A stretch of 64,000 nucleotides of DNA from Russula earlei (Eukaryota; Basidiomycota; Agaricomycetes; Russulales; Russulaceae): contig JAGFNK010000235.1 of the NCBI GenBank assembly GCA_025769875.1, positions 1-64,000 on the forward strand, read 5' to 3'. How positions within the stretch are numbered: position 1 is the stretch's first letter; every line of letters starts with the position of its first letter. Made by a program: the position numbers and the translations under genes. Positions 21,636 to 32,576 of this stretch are shown here, piece after piece. The notes below the pieces were generated by a model, which made no database searches, was not told the DNA's origin, and worked only from the letters and a program-made list of their open reading frames with translations.

Positions 21636-22501
21636 TCATTCATGTACCAGTCCCCATGTTGAGACAGTCGCCAGTCCCGCGGGGACGGTGACTTTGCCCT
21701 GCCGAGCGGACTTTGGGTCCGGCCTGCTGCCCTCCTTTTCGCTGATACCACGAGCAGACTCGCCGAGGGTCTCTGCGGTGCTAGCATCATCATCTGCACG
21801 TTCGGCCCACCACCTGCCTGCTTGCAAGGCGAGCACGCCGGTAAGGGCGACGCTGCAGATGAGGTGGCTCGATGCGAGTCCGAGGGTTGGGATGCGCAGG
21901 TGAGAGGGGAATTTGACGGCAGGGAGGTCAGGTGGGAGTACGACATAGTTGGTGAATATGGCTTGGAGTTGAGCGAGTAGGCGAGATGTGAGCGCGAGCG
22001 CATGTGAGTGAGCGACGCGTACGAGCGGTGGACGAAACGTACAGGGAAGCACGGACTGCACGTAAACGGCAACGGCGGTGCCATAGAGGACTAATCGGGT
22101 TAGTTAGCGAGGAGGAGGCGGACTACGGGGAAACAATCGAAAGTGAGCGAGTGAAGAAGGGTCACTCACAGATACTACCGCCATCGAACATGAGGTTGCC
22201 CGCCTCTCCATCGCGCAGACTCCAGAGAATCGTCACGGCACCGAGCGAAGCGGTGGCGACGACGACATAGCCAATACCTGGTGGCCCCTTGGTGAGCACA
22301 TGGTAGTATCTGGCAGCGGTCCATAGATGAGCATCGGTGACGGGTGTCCTCCAAAGTGTAAGAGAATCAGCGATCCAGTGCGTGAAGAGCAGGCCTGTTC
22401 ACAAATGCGTTTGGCGGGTCGGTGAATAGGTAAAAGAAATGCGCGAACATACCGAGGAGGATGGAAGTGACGGATACGGTGATGGCAGCGCGAATGGCCA
22501 T
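21636..22501 (-). CDS. SHR3: SHR3 family ER membrane chaperone for amino-acid permeases
   Basis: SHR3 keeps newly made amino-acid permeases folded in the ER membrane and promotes their loading into COPII vesicles. Exon 1 begins at ATG 22,501 with a hydrophobic helix (AAITVSVTSILLG). Exon 2 carries the family hallmark LFTHWIADSLTLWRTPVTD, a second helix and RDGEAGNLMFDGGS. The last exon has two more helices and a polar, charged tail (ERADDDASTAETLGESARG and onward) that faces the cytosol in the family. Four membrane segments in total, as expected. The intron after the first helix is short (GTATGT...AACAG). It is convergent with LETM1, with 145 bases between the stops. Confidence 0.9.
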
Positions 22502-23236
22502 AATCTCTGCGACCGTTGGTGTAGAATGATAGAATCCAGCACGCGCCGCCTGGACGCTCAGAAAGGGAACGTGACGACGGACTGGAAGGGCGCTCGCGTT
22601 CGTTCATTGGGAGTACTGCAGGCTGACCATTTAACGTCAGAAACGAGGTCAACGTCGTTGACCGTGACTGGTTCAATCGGACCACGTCCCTTACTGGGTG
22701 TCCGTCATCTCGCACGACGTTGAGCTTCCGTTATCACTCGGATACGTAACTAGATCACACTTACGAGTGGGTCGTTCTTTACATGCGCGCACTTCAAGTT
22801 GTGACTCGGGATCGCAGTCTTTCCACACAAACATCGCTCACACAGAGATACTCTCGAATGTATATAAATATGTATGGCATCAGCGGCTGGGACCATATAC
22901 CTTTTGCCATTGTCGTCGGGCGACTCGGCCTTCCTCTCAAAGATCGTGATCACGCTAATCACACGAGGCTTTCGTAGCATTGACGACGCATGGGTTCAAA
23001 CCCATCGTCTGGTACTGATACATGCAATGCATCAGATCGGAACTGCCCACATATACCCAAGCTTGGGGCAGGAAACAAAATATAAAATATTCTAGAAAGA
23101 TATGAGGTCAGATTTCTGTGCAGCGTAAAATGGGGTCGTCGATGTGGGCTGTACACAAGTAACTGTTACACATACCATCTTCAACGCGGTTTTCTTCTGC
23201 AGTGCATATGGCAGGCAGGACAAGTAGCTCAAATGG
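22502..23236. other. Intergenic region SHR3 - RsfS/ATP25-like gene
   Basis: No gene recognised. The interval holds the SHR3 5' region and the 3' region of the next minus-strand gene. A perfect hairpin centred on ATGGGTTCAAACCCAT (about 22,989-23,004) resembles a tRNA T-arm but has no accompanying arms. Confidence 0.4.
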
Positions 23237-23953
23237 CTACCACAGTGAACGATCGCCAAAGTATCGCTCTCGCGCCCCTGCGCTGAGGATATGGACAACG
23301 AACTCGCCAGCGTCTACCATGGCCCAACCGTCATGACTGTTTTTGCGGGCTTTCTTTTGGAGCTGAAGGGGCGGGTTCATGGATAATAACTGCGCAGAAC
23401 TTGAGTATTGAAAGCGGCCGACTAGACAGACCTGTACGATAACGCACCGTCTTCCGGATGATCCTTTCAAGAGACTCAATCGACCCTCGCTTTTCTGTCC
23501 CTTCCTTCACCTATACAAGTGCATACGGCCAATCAGCCATGACACGACTGGAGGTCACTAGTATTAGAGCCAAGATCGTACCTGAGCCAAAACGATCCAA
23601 TTCCATAAATTCCCGGGTTCGAGCAGACCGTCACCCGCGTACGTGCCGCCCCGCTTGCGACGGCCTCTCGGAGTGGACAGTGGAAGTGGAGGGCCTGGTG
23701 GTTGCGGGATAGGGTCGCGCACGAGTAATTTCGAAGGATCAAGGCAGGGGGCTTGTACTAGTTGCGCATGAAGGGTTTTCAACGCGAGTGGTACGTCAGG
23801 TGGAAGGGGGGGTGACGTTCCTCTCTGAGCGGGGAGCTGTTGGGTGAGCGATGCTTCCAGGGAATCAACGAACCATGGCACGCGGGGAGATGAAAAGGAG
23901 GGGGCTGAGGATAAGTACCGTCTGGAGCACCTTGCGGTTGCGTGCTGCCACAT
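23237..23953 (-). CDS. RsfS/Iojap-domain mitochondrial protein (ATP25-like)
   Basis: The protein has a basic, Arg/Ser-rich start (ATARCSRRYLSS) suited to mitochondrial import, a Pro-rich linker, and a C-terminal RsfS/Iojap fold. The conserved end is spelled by DGWAMVDAGEFVVHILS, then ARERYFGD. RsfS proteins bind the large ribosomal subunit; in fungi the N-terminal part of ATP25 carries the same domain and supports ATP synthase subunit 9 expression. The whole protein is about 200 residues, so it lacks the second ATP25 domain. Three exons: the join WIVLAQ-VKEGTEKRGSIES across a GTACGA...TATAG intron is clear, and the last acceptor is GCGCAG at about 23,400. An in-frame ATG at 23,992 would add 13 mostly hydrophobic residues. 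Confidence 0.83.
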
Positions 23954-24063
23954 GATGATAATTATAAGGACAACGGCAGCCGGCCGGCTCACATCTCGCT
24001 CGGCGATGTCGCCGTCTACCCCCCTACGATATATATATCTTCTCTAACCCTGAGTGGATCCAT
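23954..24063. promoter_or_regulatory. Divergent promoter RsfS/ATP25-like - quinone oxidoreductase
   Basis: Start codons are 110 bases apart. An AT run (CGATATATATATC at about 24,028-24,040) is the most TATA-like sequence and lies closer to the plus-strand gene. Confidence 0.4.
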
Positions 24064-25377
24064 ATGTCCTATCCCACCAAGATCAAAGCCGTCGGCATTC
24101 GTCAAACTGGTGGCGTCGAGGTCATTCAGGATCTCGAGGTTCCCTTTCCGGAAGTGAAGAAAACCGACCTCCTCGTAAAGGTGCCTCGTCCGCCATTGTC
24201 ACCGTTCGGTGATGGGAACTGATTTCTCGCAGATTGAGTGGGCTGGTGTCAACTTCATCGACACGTATCACAGGTAACGTACCCCAATTCTATCCAAGAC
24301 CCCTAGCACTGAGGGCGTGTTCAGGTCTGGCCTATATACAACCCAACCACGACCCCTCCCTATTGCCAAGGAAGTATCCGGTGTCATCCTAGAGCTGCCT
24401 TCGGACCGATCTGTCCTCGAGAGCCCAGATTTCAAGAGTCGGCGCTTCAAGAAAGGGGGCCGTGTTGCCTTCGTAAGTTCTCGCGCCTCTTTGCCCTTTG
24501 TCTACGTATCGACGTTCTTGTTCATCAGGATCGTTTGGGTTCGCTTCAGGAATATGTAGCGATTGACTGGGACTCTGCTGTCTATGCTTTACCAGACGAG
24601 ATTTCCACTCGTATCGCTGCGGCCGCCCTCCTCCAAGGCCTTACGACGCTTGCCCAAGTCACCGAATCATATTACGTGAATAATGGGGACACTGTCCTTA
24701 TTCACACAGTGGCTGGTGGCGTGGGGCTCCTGCTCGCTCAGGTAGCCAAGGCTCGCGGTGCGACGGTAATCGGTACTACCTCCACCTTAGAGAAGGCGGC
24801 ACTTGCGAGTGCGCACGGCGCTGACCACGTTATCCTCTACAAACAAGATGACACAGTCAAACGCGTACTTGAGCTCACGAATGACAAGGGAGTAAATGTG
24901 ATCTATGACGGCGTGGGAAGAGCAACGTGGGTGGTGAGCTCTGCAATTGGAGGATTTGTTTGACGTTTTTGCAGGTTCGAGGACGATTTCAAGATGATCA
25001 AGCGGAAGGGGACCATTGTGTCTTTTGGCAATGCATCAGGGCCAGTTGAAACCGTGAACTTGTCCAAACTTGTCGAAAAGAACGTCAAGCTGCTTCGCCC
25101 CACGTGGGTTCCTTGCGTTTTCCACAAGTTGCGCACCGACTCACGTGTGCCGCGTGGTTGCAGACTATCCAATTATACAGTGACACTCGAGGAACGCAAC
25201 CATTATAGCGAGGAGCTCTGGCGTTGGGTGTCCACAGGGAAACTTAAGATCAACATCCACGCCGAGTACCCTTTCACAGCCCAAGGTGTGCGTCAGGCAC
25301 ACGTTGACCTTACCACGGGTAAGACGACTGGCAAGCTTTTAATCAAAGTTGCCGACTACCCAGGTATCTTGACATGA
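24064..25377 (+). CDS. NADPH-dependent quinone oxidoreductase (zeta-crystallin type)
   Basis: Medium-chain dehydrogenase/reductase without catalytic zinc; members reduce quinones with NADPH, often in oxidative-stress defence. Exons follow the family order: N-terminal GroES-like part (KAVGIRQTGGVEV, WAGVNFIDTYHRSGLY), the linker FKKGGRVAF-DRLGSLQEYV, then the Rossmann part with LLQGLTTLAQVTESYYV, the nucleotide loop VAGGVGLLLAQVAKARGATV, GADHVILY and VIYDGVGRAT. The C-terminus has TGKTTGKLLIKV. Zinc-binding Cys/His are absent as expected. Small introns fall after LVK, after TYHR, after RVAF, near 24,930-24,975 and near 25,110-25,165. Length after splicing is about 340 residues, normal for the family. 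Confidence 0.92.
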
Positions 25378-25596
25378 GGCTTAAATGAGGCATCACGTTA
25401 AGCAATATGTATATATCAACACAGCCCGAAATGAAGTGACCTGCCATATTCCCTATTGGCGTAAGTGTCGGTGACCACCGGTGTGGCAGGAGAAAATCCC
25501 TGAGCCCAGGCGGAGAACATCGTGGTCAAAGCATGTCGATGATATTCTGTTTTCTTTATAGCTTCCCGAATTTCTGCAGGCTTGTTCACACTCGTC

Positions 25597-26529
25597 ATGT
25601 CGTCTTCTCTGTTTCCCGTTGCTGTCGTCGTCGTCGCCTTTTTCTTCCTTTTCAGAATGCTGGGTGGGAAGGTGGAAAAAGCCGCACAGCCACAAGCACC
25701 TCAATCTCCACCACCTTCCACACGTAGGCACAGCTCAGAGTTGAGTTTGCGGTCTGTTCCAGCAGACGGGCTAGCATCGTTTCACTTTGTCGAGGGCAGC
25801 CACTATATCAAACCTACGCCCAGCACACCACCCCGACGACACCCTTGCCGCATCTGCGGAATACACTCCAGCAAGCGCTGCATTCACTGTAAATCGGTGT
25901 ATTACTGCTCGAAAGAGCACTGTATACAGGCAGGCCCCCCTTGCTCGCATCCAAGGACTTTGCACCTAATATTGTGACATCAACCTTTGAAGGATTGGTT
26001 GACGCACAAGCCCCACTGCGTTCCCAGCTTGTCCCGCAGTCGCTCACCTTCGAGGACGCGCCCTCTTCCAGATGCTGCCGAACGCGCGCGCGGTCTTCGC
26101 CCAGGAGACACCATCAACGTTGAGGCGTACTTCTTCGGCGTCGATGCAGATGTGCCGCGCATCGTCCAAGTCACATGTACACTCAAGGAGGCGGAGGAAG
26201 AAGGCTACATGCGGCACAGTCCCAATTTCAAGGAATATGCTCAATGGCCTGCACTGGGTTATATCGGGGTGCGGCGTGCAACCCCAACGCCGACGGCACC
26301 ATTGCTCTCTCATTCACTGTCGTTGTTCTTTCACGAGTTTGGGCTCATTGATGACCAGCGCCCCAATCGGTGTATCGAGAATCTCGTCGGGGGACCGGGA
26401 AAGACTTACCAACAGTGGGTGGGAGACATCATGCTTCTCCGCGACGAGGTTTCCGATAGGTATTGTGACGTTGCGGAAGAAGACCTGGGTCCCGCCATCG
26501 AGTACTTCCGAGATTACGGTCGTTTGTAA
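25597..26529 (+). CDS. Membrane-anchored MYND zinc-finger protein
   Basis: The protein starts at ATG 25,597 with a strongly hydrophobic stretch (LFPVAVVVVAFFFLF, residues 5-19) that should act as a membrane anchor, followed by a Ser/Pro linker and a MYND finger: CRIC, CIHC, CKSVYYCSKEH, then H and C in DWLTHKPHC. MYND fingers bind short proline motifs. At the sixth ligand position the usual Cys is His (YCSKEH). The remaining 170 residues form a compact domain with KTYQQWVGDIMLLRDEV that I do not recognise by name; it occurs downstream of MYND fingers in some fungal proteins. The single intron (25,930-25,992) is GC-AG and carries a CTAAT branch-like site. Tandem with the upstream oxidoreductase. 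Confidence 0.85.
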
Positions 26530-29500
26530 CACGTAGATGAAAGGTGTTAATACCGCAAATTGAGGTCTCGCTTTTTCCTACATGAAATTTTAATAGACTC
26601 GACGTTCTTCATCTGCGACAGATCATCTCATGAATAGACTGTCTATGATTTAAAATTTTGCATAAAGGCTGTCGAGAGTTATACATGTTGTGTTTTCGCC
26701 ATGCGAAGCGTTGACTGGTGGCAGGGCGACTACACTTAGAGGAGCTCACAAGTCTGGACGTACGTTGGTGCGTTACGTCTAAATGAAGAGTATCGATGCC
26801 ACAGTAGACACAGGGGGCAGCGAGGGTTAACTGTTAACGTTGTATGTGTCAAAGACCCGTCTGAAGCACGGCCACGTTGTGAACAGGGACGCACAACAGC
26901 CGTGTATCAGGCGGAGTGTTCCATTATGGGAGGTCTCCTCTTTGTGATCATCACAAGAACATGATCACACCGACATGATATCGGGATAATCACCACTAGT
27001 TGCACAGGTGAAACGGGAAACAAACAAGGCGAGCATCCAATCCAACCGAAGGCCACCGGTGGGCCCGAACATCAAGGTTATCGGGCAAGGACGCCATCGT
27101 GCCTGCCAATCGACACCATAACGAGGCGCTTGTTGGCGCTTAAGTGCAAGGACATCATCTTGTCCTGCATAACGGGTTTCCCCGAGACGGTGAGGTTTTG
27201 GTGTGGTCCTGAACCACCCGGTATGGATTCGTCCTGATCAGATCCCGTCTCGGGCATGGCAAAGCACGGGTAGCTTCTCTCCTAGACAACTAAATTCGCA
27301 GTAACCAGGAATGCCAAGTTAGATTAACAAACTGTGGTCTGGGTTAAAGCCTCGGCATCAGGCCAAACTCACACTGTCTACGTGTATCGGCAGCGCACGG
27401 AAATTCCCGGGGACACGCGGGGTTTACGAGGGTACACTGGCATGCTCCGCCAAGTCGAAGGGCAGGTGCTAGTTTACGGTTATACATTCTGTTGATGAAG
27501 AACCTTCAAAGAAGGGTACAGCGTAGAGATCAACGCTCGAGCGCGGGCGCCAAAGAAACAGAGTTAATGGAGTGTTGTGCCAGTGACAGGGATGTTAAGG
27601 ACGTTGGTTCGACTCGGATTTGTCGAGAGGGACGGTGGCTTGCCGTGCTCGTCGGGTACAGGTACATTGCTGGAGTCATGGTCCTGCCACCAGTGATTTA
27701 ATGGCGATGACTCGAAGTGGCTGCCGTAGTTAGAGAAAGGCGATGTAGATCTTGATATTCTCCGAGTCAGGGGTTTCAGAATGATGCTCCAAGAACTTGA
27801 ACGTGTTCATCCAAGTGAGTTGGCATGGTTTTCCCCGTTCGGTTGGAGCACATCTCTGATCCGGTCGGTTAAACGCCAGACTCGGAGGACAAGATCTATA
27901 TGATACGCAGGCTATCATCGTGGATAGTAACACTTGACAGAGGGATTCGACACGTAGGATCCCGATACCATCGTCGATTGTGGCCAAATGTCCTGTTTGG
28001 AACGTGTTACGGCCTCGTGTGTGGCCCTGAAGGGTCACAACGAATCTTCACATAACCATAACCATGCCGGAAGGACTTAAGAACTACCACCGCTAGGTCT
28101 GCCTTTTGGAGTTCAAAAGCTATCCGACACGATGTAGAGCAAACAGAACACATCGAACAACCCATGGCAGTTGATAATGCCGAGGGAATGATAGATCCAC
28201 TGGCAGGACCTTCGTTCGGCTTTCAAATCGTCGCCAGTACTCCATCAGCTCAATTAATGTCCCTGACAGTGTCTCGGTGTCCGCATCCGATGAAGGATCC
28301 AGGCCGTCGTTGGCTCCTCACTTTGATCGGATTGATGATGATGATGGAAGGGATGGACAAAAGAAAGACGCGGAAGGTCACAGTCACTAACGGCTGAGCC
28401 CGCCAGTTTTGGAACGGATACGTTCCGTTGAAGCGAAGCCAGCTTGAAACCCATCTCTTTTGCGCCCGCCAAGATGACAACCGGTGAGAAGGAGACCATC
28501 AACCAAGAAAGGCGCAGCACAGCAGTACACAGAAAATGCAGTAGGTGCCGTGCGGAGTGCCTTAAATTTCATCGCAGCTCAGTCCAAAGCGAATCTCATG
28601 TGCCTTCTCCGCTATGATCGATCTTATAGATTGAATGTGTGGCTACTGCTTACGATGTGGGCAGTGGACATTGTAGAATGAATGAGTGGTTATTAATCGA
28701 TTATTAGTAGGTGGTCGCCAACGTAGGCTCGGAACGCAACGAAACGGCCAACCCCGTCGAAGCGCGCCTACGATGGAGATGAACGACGACAGAAACCACC
28801 ATCATCGCCATCATCGTCATGACATTGACAGCAAACCCCATCACTACCTCAAACGAAACATGAGTCTTGATCACTGCTGCACTACTCCATACTCCATACT
28901 TTCCTCCTTTTGTTCCCTGACACCATTTTAGTTGAGCCGTTGCCACACACAAATGTAGTAGTACACTCCTGATACATAGCTGTTATGGCCATATTAACAT
29001 TGGTCTGTTGAACCATACTAGAGCTTAAGCACACAATGGACCAGAAGGCGTGAAAACTACCTGGTGGAATTTGTGACTGAGTGACTGAACATCATCTAGG
29101 TCTCTACGGTCTGAACCATGTTAGACCCCAATAAATTACTTCATTCATTTCAAATATTTCCGTTGAGCATTTTCAGTGCCTTCCCCTGCCAAATCTTTCT
29201 ATCGCTGCATCCTTAGACTCTCTGTTACCATGCTGGACTCACTATTGTTGCCTCTACTGTTACAAAACAGAAGTGGCCTGATAGTGGCCAATGATAGATA
29301 TGATGCTTATATTCCCATAATAGGAATTACTTTGGACATTATAAATACCTTATCATTCGATTGTGTTTACATAATTATGATTGGATTGAAATGATAATTA
29401 TGTTATAATACATTATCTATACAACAAATTGGATTGGTGAATCATATAATCTATATCTGATTGGATTGGTTATAATAACCTTCCTGCTTTTGCAATAACA

Positions 29501-31383
29501 GCCCTTTCTGTCTGATTGCCTGCAGCACAGCAGGCAAAAACAAATAAGTTGAGTCTTTTTATAGTCAAACTTCAATCAGTGGAGACCATAAACGACTAAG
29601 TGGGATTAGTTGTGAGCAAGAATTATATTGAATTATTTGTATATATTTTGAATAGTAATCTGGCTATGTAGGCACCCCCAACAATATTATCACCATCTGC
29701 TCATTGAGGGGGATCTAGAATGGGAATGCCTATACTCAGTTGTGATGCAAAGACTGACAGTGTAGGTAATTCATCCTACACTATTTAAAAGTTTTGCAAG
29801 CAAGTAGAGGCAGAGAGAAAGGTGTCCAAAACAACCATATCTTTTCTGTACTTTTCTTTCAAGTCTCAAGTTGCTGCTCTATTGGGGTGGGGTGATGCGG
29901 AACCGGTCTGCACCCCCAACAGGACAGGGGATAGGAATTACGTTGACTGACTCGCGCTCTCCCCAATCTCCGTTCTTACGTCTGTTGCACGCCACCTACA
30001 CTCCCCTCGTTTGTTCTGCTTCGCTCGCTGTCGCAGAATGCCCTGCATTCCTGCCGCCTATTTGCTCCTGCCCTGGCATATCCCTACACGATGCCCTCGC
30101 TCGAAAAGCCCCCTCCATCACCCTCTGCTTTTGCCACTGCACACGCATCTCCCGCTGTTCGATCGCCTCCTGGCTCTCTTCCACGTCTGTCTGCTTCCCA
30201 CTCATTCGTCTGTTCGTTCACCTTTGTCTCCTTCCATAAAGTTCCCTGTGGCGAACACTTGCACCTCGCAGCCCCGCTCTACATTGGGGTTATTGTCTGC
30301 CACATTGCTCCCTTAGGACATTCGAGTACGAGTACCAAACCCATCAACGGAGTTGTCACCGTTTATATGTACTGCCGTCGCATTATATGGAAACGTGATA
30401 GAATCTATATTGATACTCAACGCAGCAGAGGGTCATGCGGACGATGCTGGGGGTGTGGAACCTGGTCTATACTGTACATGGGTTCCGTACTGCACGGGGA
30501 TGTGGTGTCAGGTTTTGGAAGTCCGCTCCATGGGCATCCGGCGCCGGTACGTATCCGCTTCAGTTCCAGAAATAAAGGAGTGTGAAGACATCTCGTGAGT
30601 GGGACATTTGCTTCGAATGTTCAATGGCAACGGGCCGGAGAGTGGTGACTCTGAAGAGAAGCAGAAGTGACAGAACGCAGGTGGGGTGAGATGTACAGCA
30701 GTCATGATCACATGAACAGAAGAACTCCAGCTCCTGACCCGTAGTGACACAGTGATGTGTTGACACCTAACTCGGCTCGGCTCGGGCTCTTGCATGGCGC
30801 TCTTACTCGGAAAGACGTCCTCAGCAGTCCCCTGATACTCTACATAACTGTTGGAGCTGTAGGATTATAACTGTACACTATTAGCTTTAAATGAACTGTA
30901 AGGGAATGTGTAGTACTGACCCCAGTCTTGTGCATTATTTACACATACGGTCCGGATTGTCGTAGCGGCTGCATGTCAACAGAACTCGGAGTCCGAGACA
31001 GAGATCTTGCCACCAATGTCACACAGCCTCTCTAGCCAATGATGGGCCATCAAGCTGATGTACACAATATCGCCTACCCCCTCCCGATCCCTGCCCCGGC
31101 TAATGAATGAGTGATGACGGTTGGCTCGGGTATTTCAAAGCAAGCTCAATGATCACGACATTCCCGCACGGGGTCTCATCTCACTTGAAGATCCCCGGCA
31201 CGATCCCAATAACGAGAATCCGAAACGACGACGAAGATTCATCGCGTTAGCGATCCGATTGTGAAAGATTGTTGTCGGCACTACAACATCTAGCATCCTA
31301 ACCCGGTCTCGCTCCTCGCTAGACTCGCCCCTGATGGAGTGGGCATATCATTCAGCGCCGCTTACATTTAAAAAGTTTGGTAA
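26530..31383. other. Gene-poor 4.85-kb interval
   Basis: No protein family is recognisable in any frame. Bases 26,550-28,100 are of mixed composition and carry no clear repeat. Bases 28,780-28,860 are a CAT-rich low-complexity patch. Bases 28,980-29,870 are AT-rich, with TATTTAAAAG near 29,783 and repeated GATTGGATTGG units around 29,370-29,470, which could be a decayed LTR starting at TGTTATGGCC 28,981. Bases 29,940-30,250 are pyrimidine-rich with overlapping open frames. A promoter for the gene at 31,384 should lie near the end. Confidence 0.5.
30091..30585 (+). CDS. Doubtful open frame, Ser/Pro-rich start
   Basis: An ATG-initiated frame of 164 codons begins MPSLEKPPPSPSAFATAH, a composition common at the start of real basidiomycete proteins. 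After about 50 residues, however, it becomes Cys- and aromatic-rich without order. Competing frames are open over the same pyrimidine-rich stretch. It could be a first exon whose remaining exons I cannot find, or nothing. Confidence 0.2.
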   Translation: MPSLEKPPPSPSAFATAHASPAVRSPPGSLPRLSASHSFVCSFTFVSFHKVPCGEHLHLAAPLYIGVIVCHIAPLGHSSTSTKPINGVVTVYMYCRRIIWKRDRIYIDTQRSRGSCGRCWGCGTWSILYMGSVLHGDVVSGFGSPLHGHPAPVRIRFSSRNKGV

Positions 31384-32388
31384 ATGTCTTGGTCGTCTTT
31401 ACCCAGTACGGCGTCAAAGATAGTCGCCCAATTTTCCACCACCCGTTGTCCTTCCATCTCAACCATGCCAGAACTTTCGAGCGCGCTCACTTTCACAACG
31501 TCCAAGTCTGCCCACGAAGGGGAGCTGTGCGATGCTAGCCGCTCTTCTAGTTCGATAGCCTCGATCTCTTCATGCTCGCAGTTTCCCGCTGTTCTGTATT
31601 GTGCTTCGTGTTCTGCTCCGTTCACTCCCTTCGAGTTATTACATACTCGAAGCCTGACCAGATCGCCTCGACGCCTTCCTATTCCCCCAAGCTATACCGC
31701 ACCCCCACCTTCACCCTCGCATTCCAATTCGAATTCCCCTTCATCAACGCCGTTGTTGTTACCCTCAGGTCATCCGTCGTCACCACCCTCGAGCATCCTG
31801 TCATTACCCTCTACCCAGCATCCACCTTGCTCCTCGCAGTTCGTTTTCCTTCTTTAGGAGCTCGTTTATCACTACCCTCATCATGAAATCTTCCACAGGC
31901 CACGCCGACCTCTTCCGAAAATGCCAAAATATCCTCCGCTTCTTGAGATTCCGGGGGACTCTTCGCAGACTGACAAACGGTCGTCAACTCCCACGAGCCC
32001 CGCAACCTCTATATTGTCAATCACCCTTCCGCAACGCCCTACCGACATTGAGGAGATTCGTCGTAGGAGTTTGTCCAAGCTTCGGCGTCACCTGGGAAAT
32101 TCTATTCCCCCCGATCTCGTTCCTCCCAGGCTGGATCAAGACGACGCATCCAGCAATTCGAGCAGCGACGAGGACGTATACTGTGATCTCCCCACGGTTC
32201 CAATCACGCCAGAGTGCCTCTCCGAGCTTAGGATGGCCGTCTCTCCCATTCTGGGGAAGACGGCAGTCGAAGACCATGAACGGACGATCAAAAGATTCAG
32301 CCGCAGATGGTTACGGGAAAAGAAAGGGAGACGATGGGTAGAAGACGATTATAACATCATTTTACAGAGACTGAGGAAACTTCGTTAG
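31384..32388 (+). CDS. Unknown protein with Ser/Pro-rich N-part and basic C-terminal domain
   Basis: Two open segments lie in the same frame. The first (31,384-31,854) encodes a Ser-rich region with a Cys pair (LYCASCSAPFTP) and a basic Pro-rich stretch (RSLTRSPRRLPIPPSY). The second (31,858-32,388) ends in a charged helical domain (IEEIRRRSLSKLRRHLG, KRFSRRWLREKKGRRWVEDD, LQRLRKLR). A single TAG at 31,855 separates them. It follows a polypyrimidine tract (GTTTTCCTTCTTTAG), so it may belong to an intron acceptor, although I could not find a donor in the right phase. Alternatively a shorter protein starts at ATG 31,921. I do not recognise the family. The C-terminal domain looks nucleic-acid binding by composition only. 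Confidence 0.55.
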
Positions 32389-32576
32389 TTTGTCCTCCCA
32401 CTCTAGAGGCGAAAGACCATGAATCAAAAGAAAAGAGAGATAGAAGATGAACATTATATGTTTTTTTACGTTAGTTTGTCACTGCTATAAACCATAACCA
32501 TACCTTGCACGGAGTTTGAAAACGGTGATTGGCCGCTTTCGCCCTTCCTCGCCCCTCGTATTCGCAGACATACATC

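Noticed and set aside
22980..23020. tRNA-like T-arm (GGGTTCAAACCC) on the plus strand
   Set aside because: The loop is six bases with a perfect palindrome around it, and no D-arm, anticodon arm or matching acceptor stem can be formed from the flanks.
31368..31625. 85-codon acidic frame on the minus strand opposite the unknown gene
   Set aside because: The plus-strand reading is longer, shows coding-like third positions and continues in frame beyond it.
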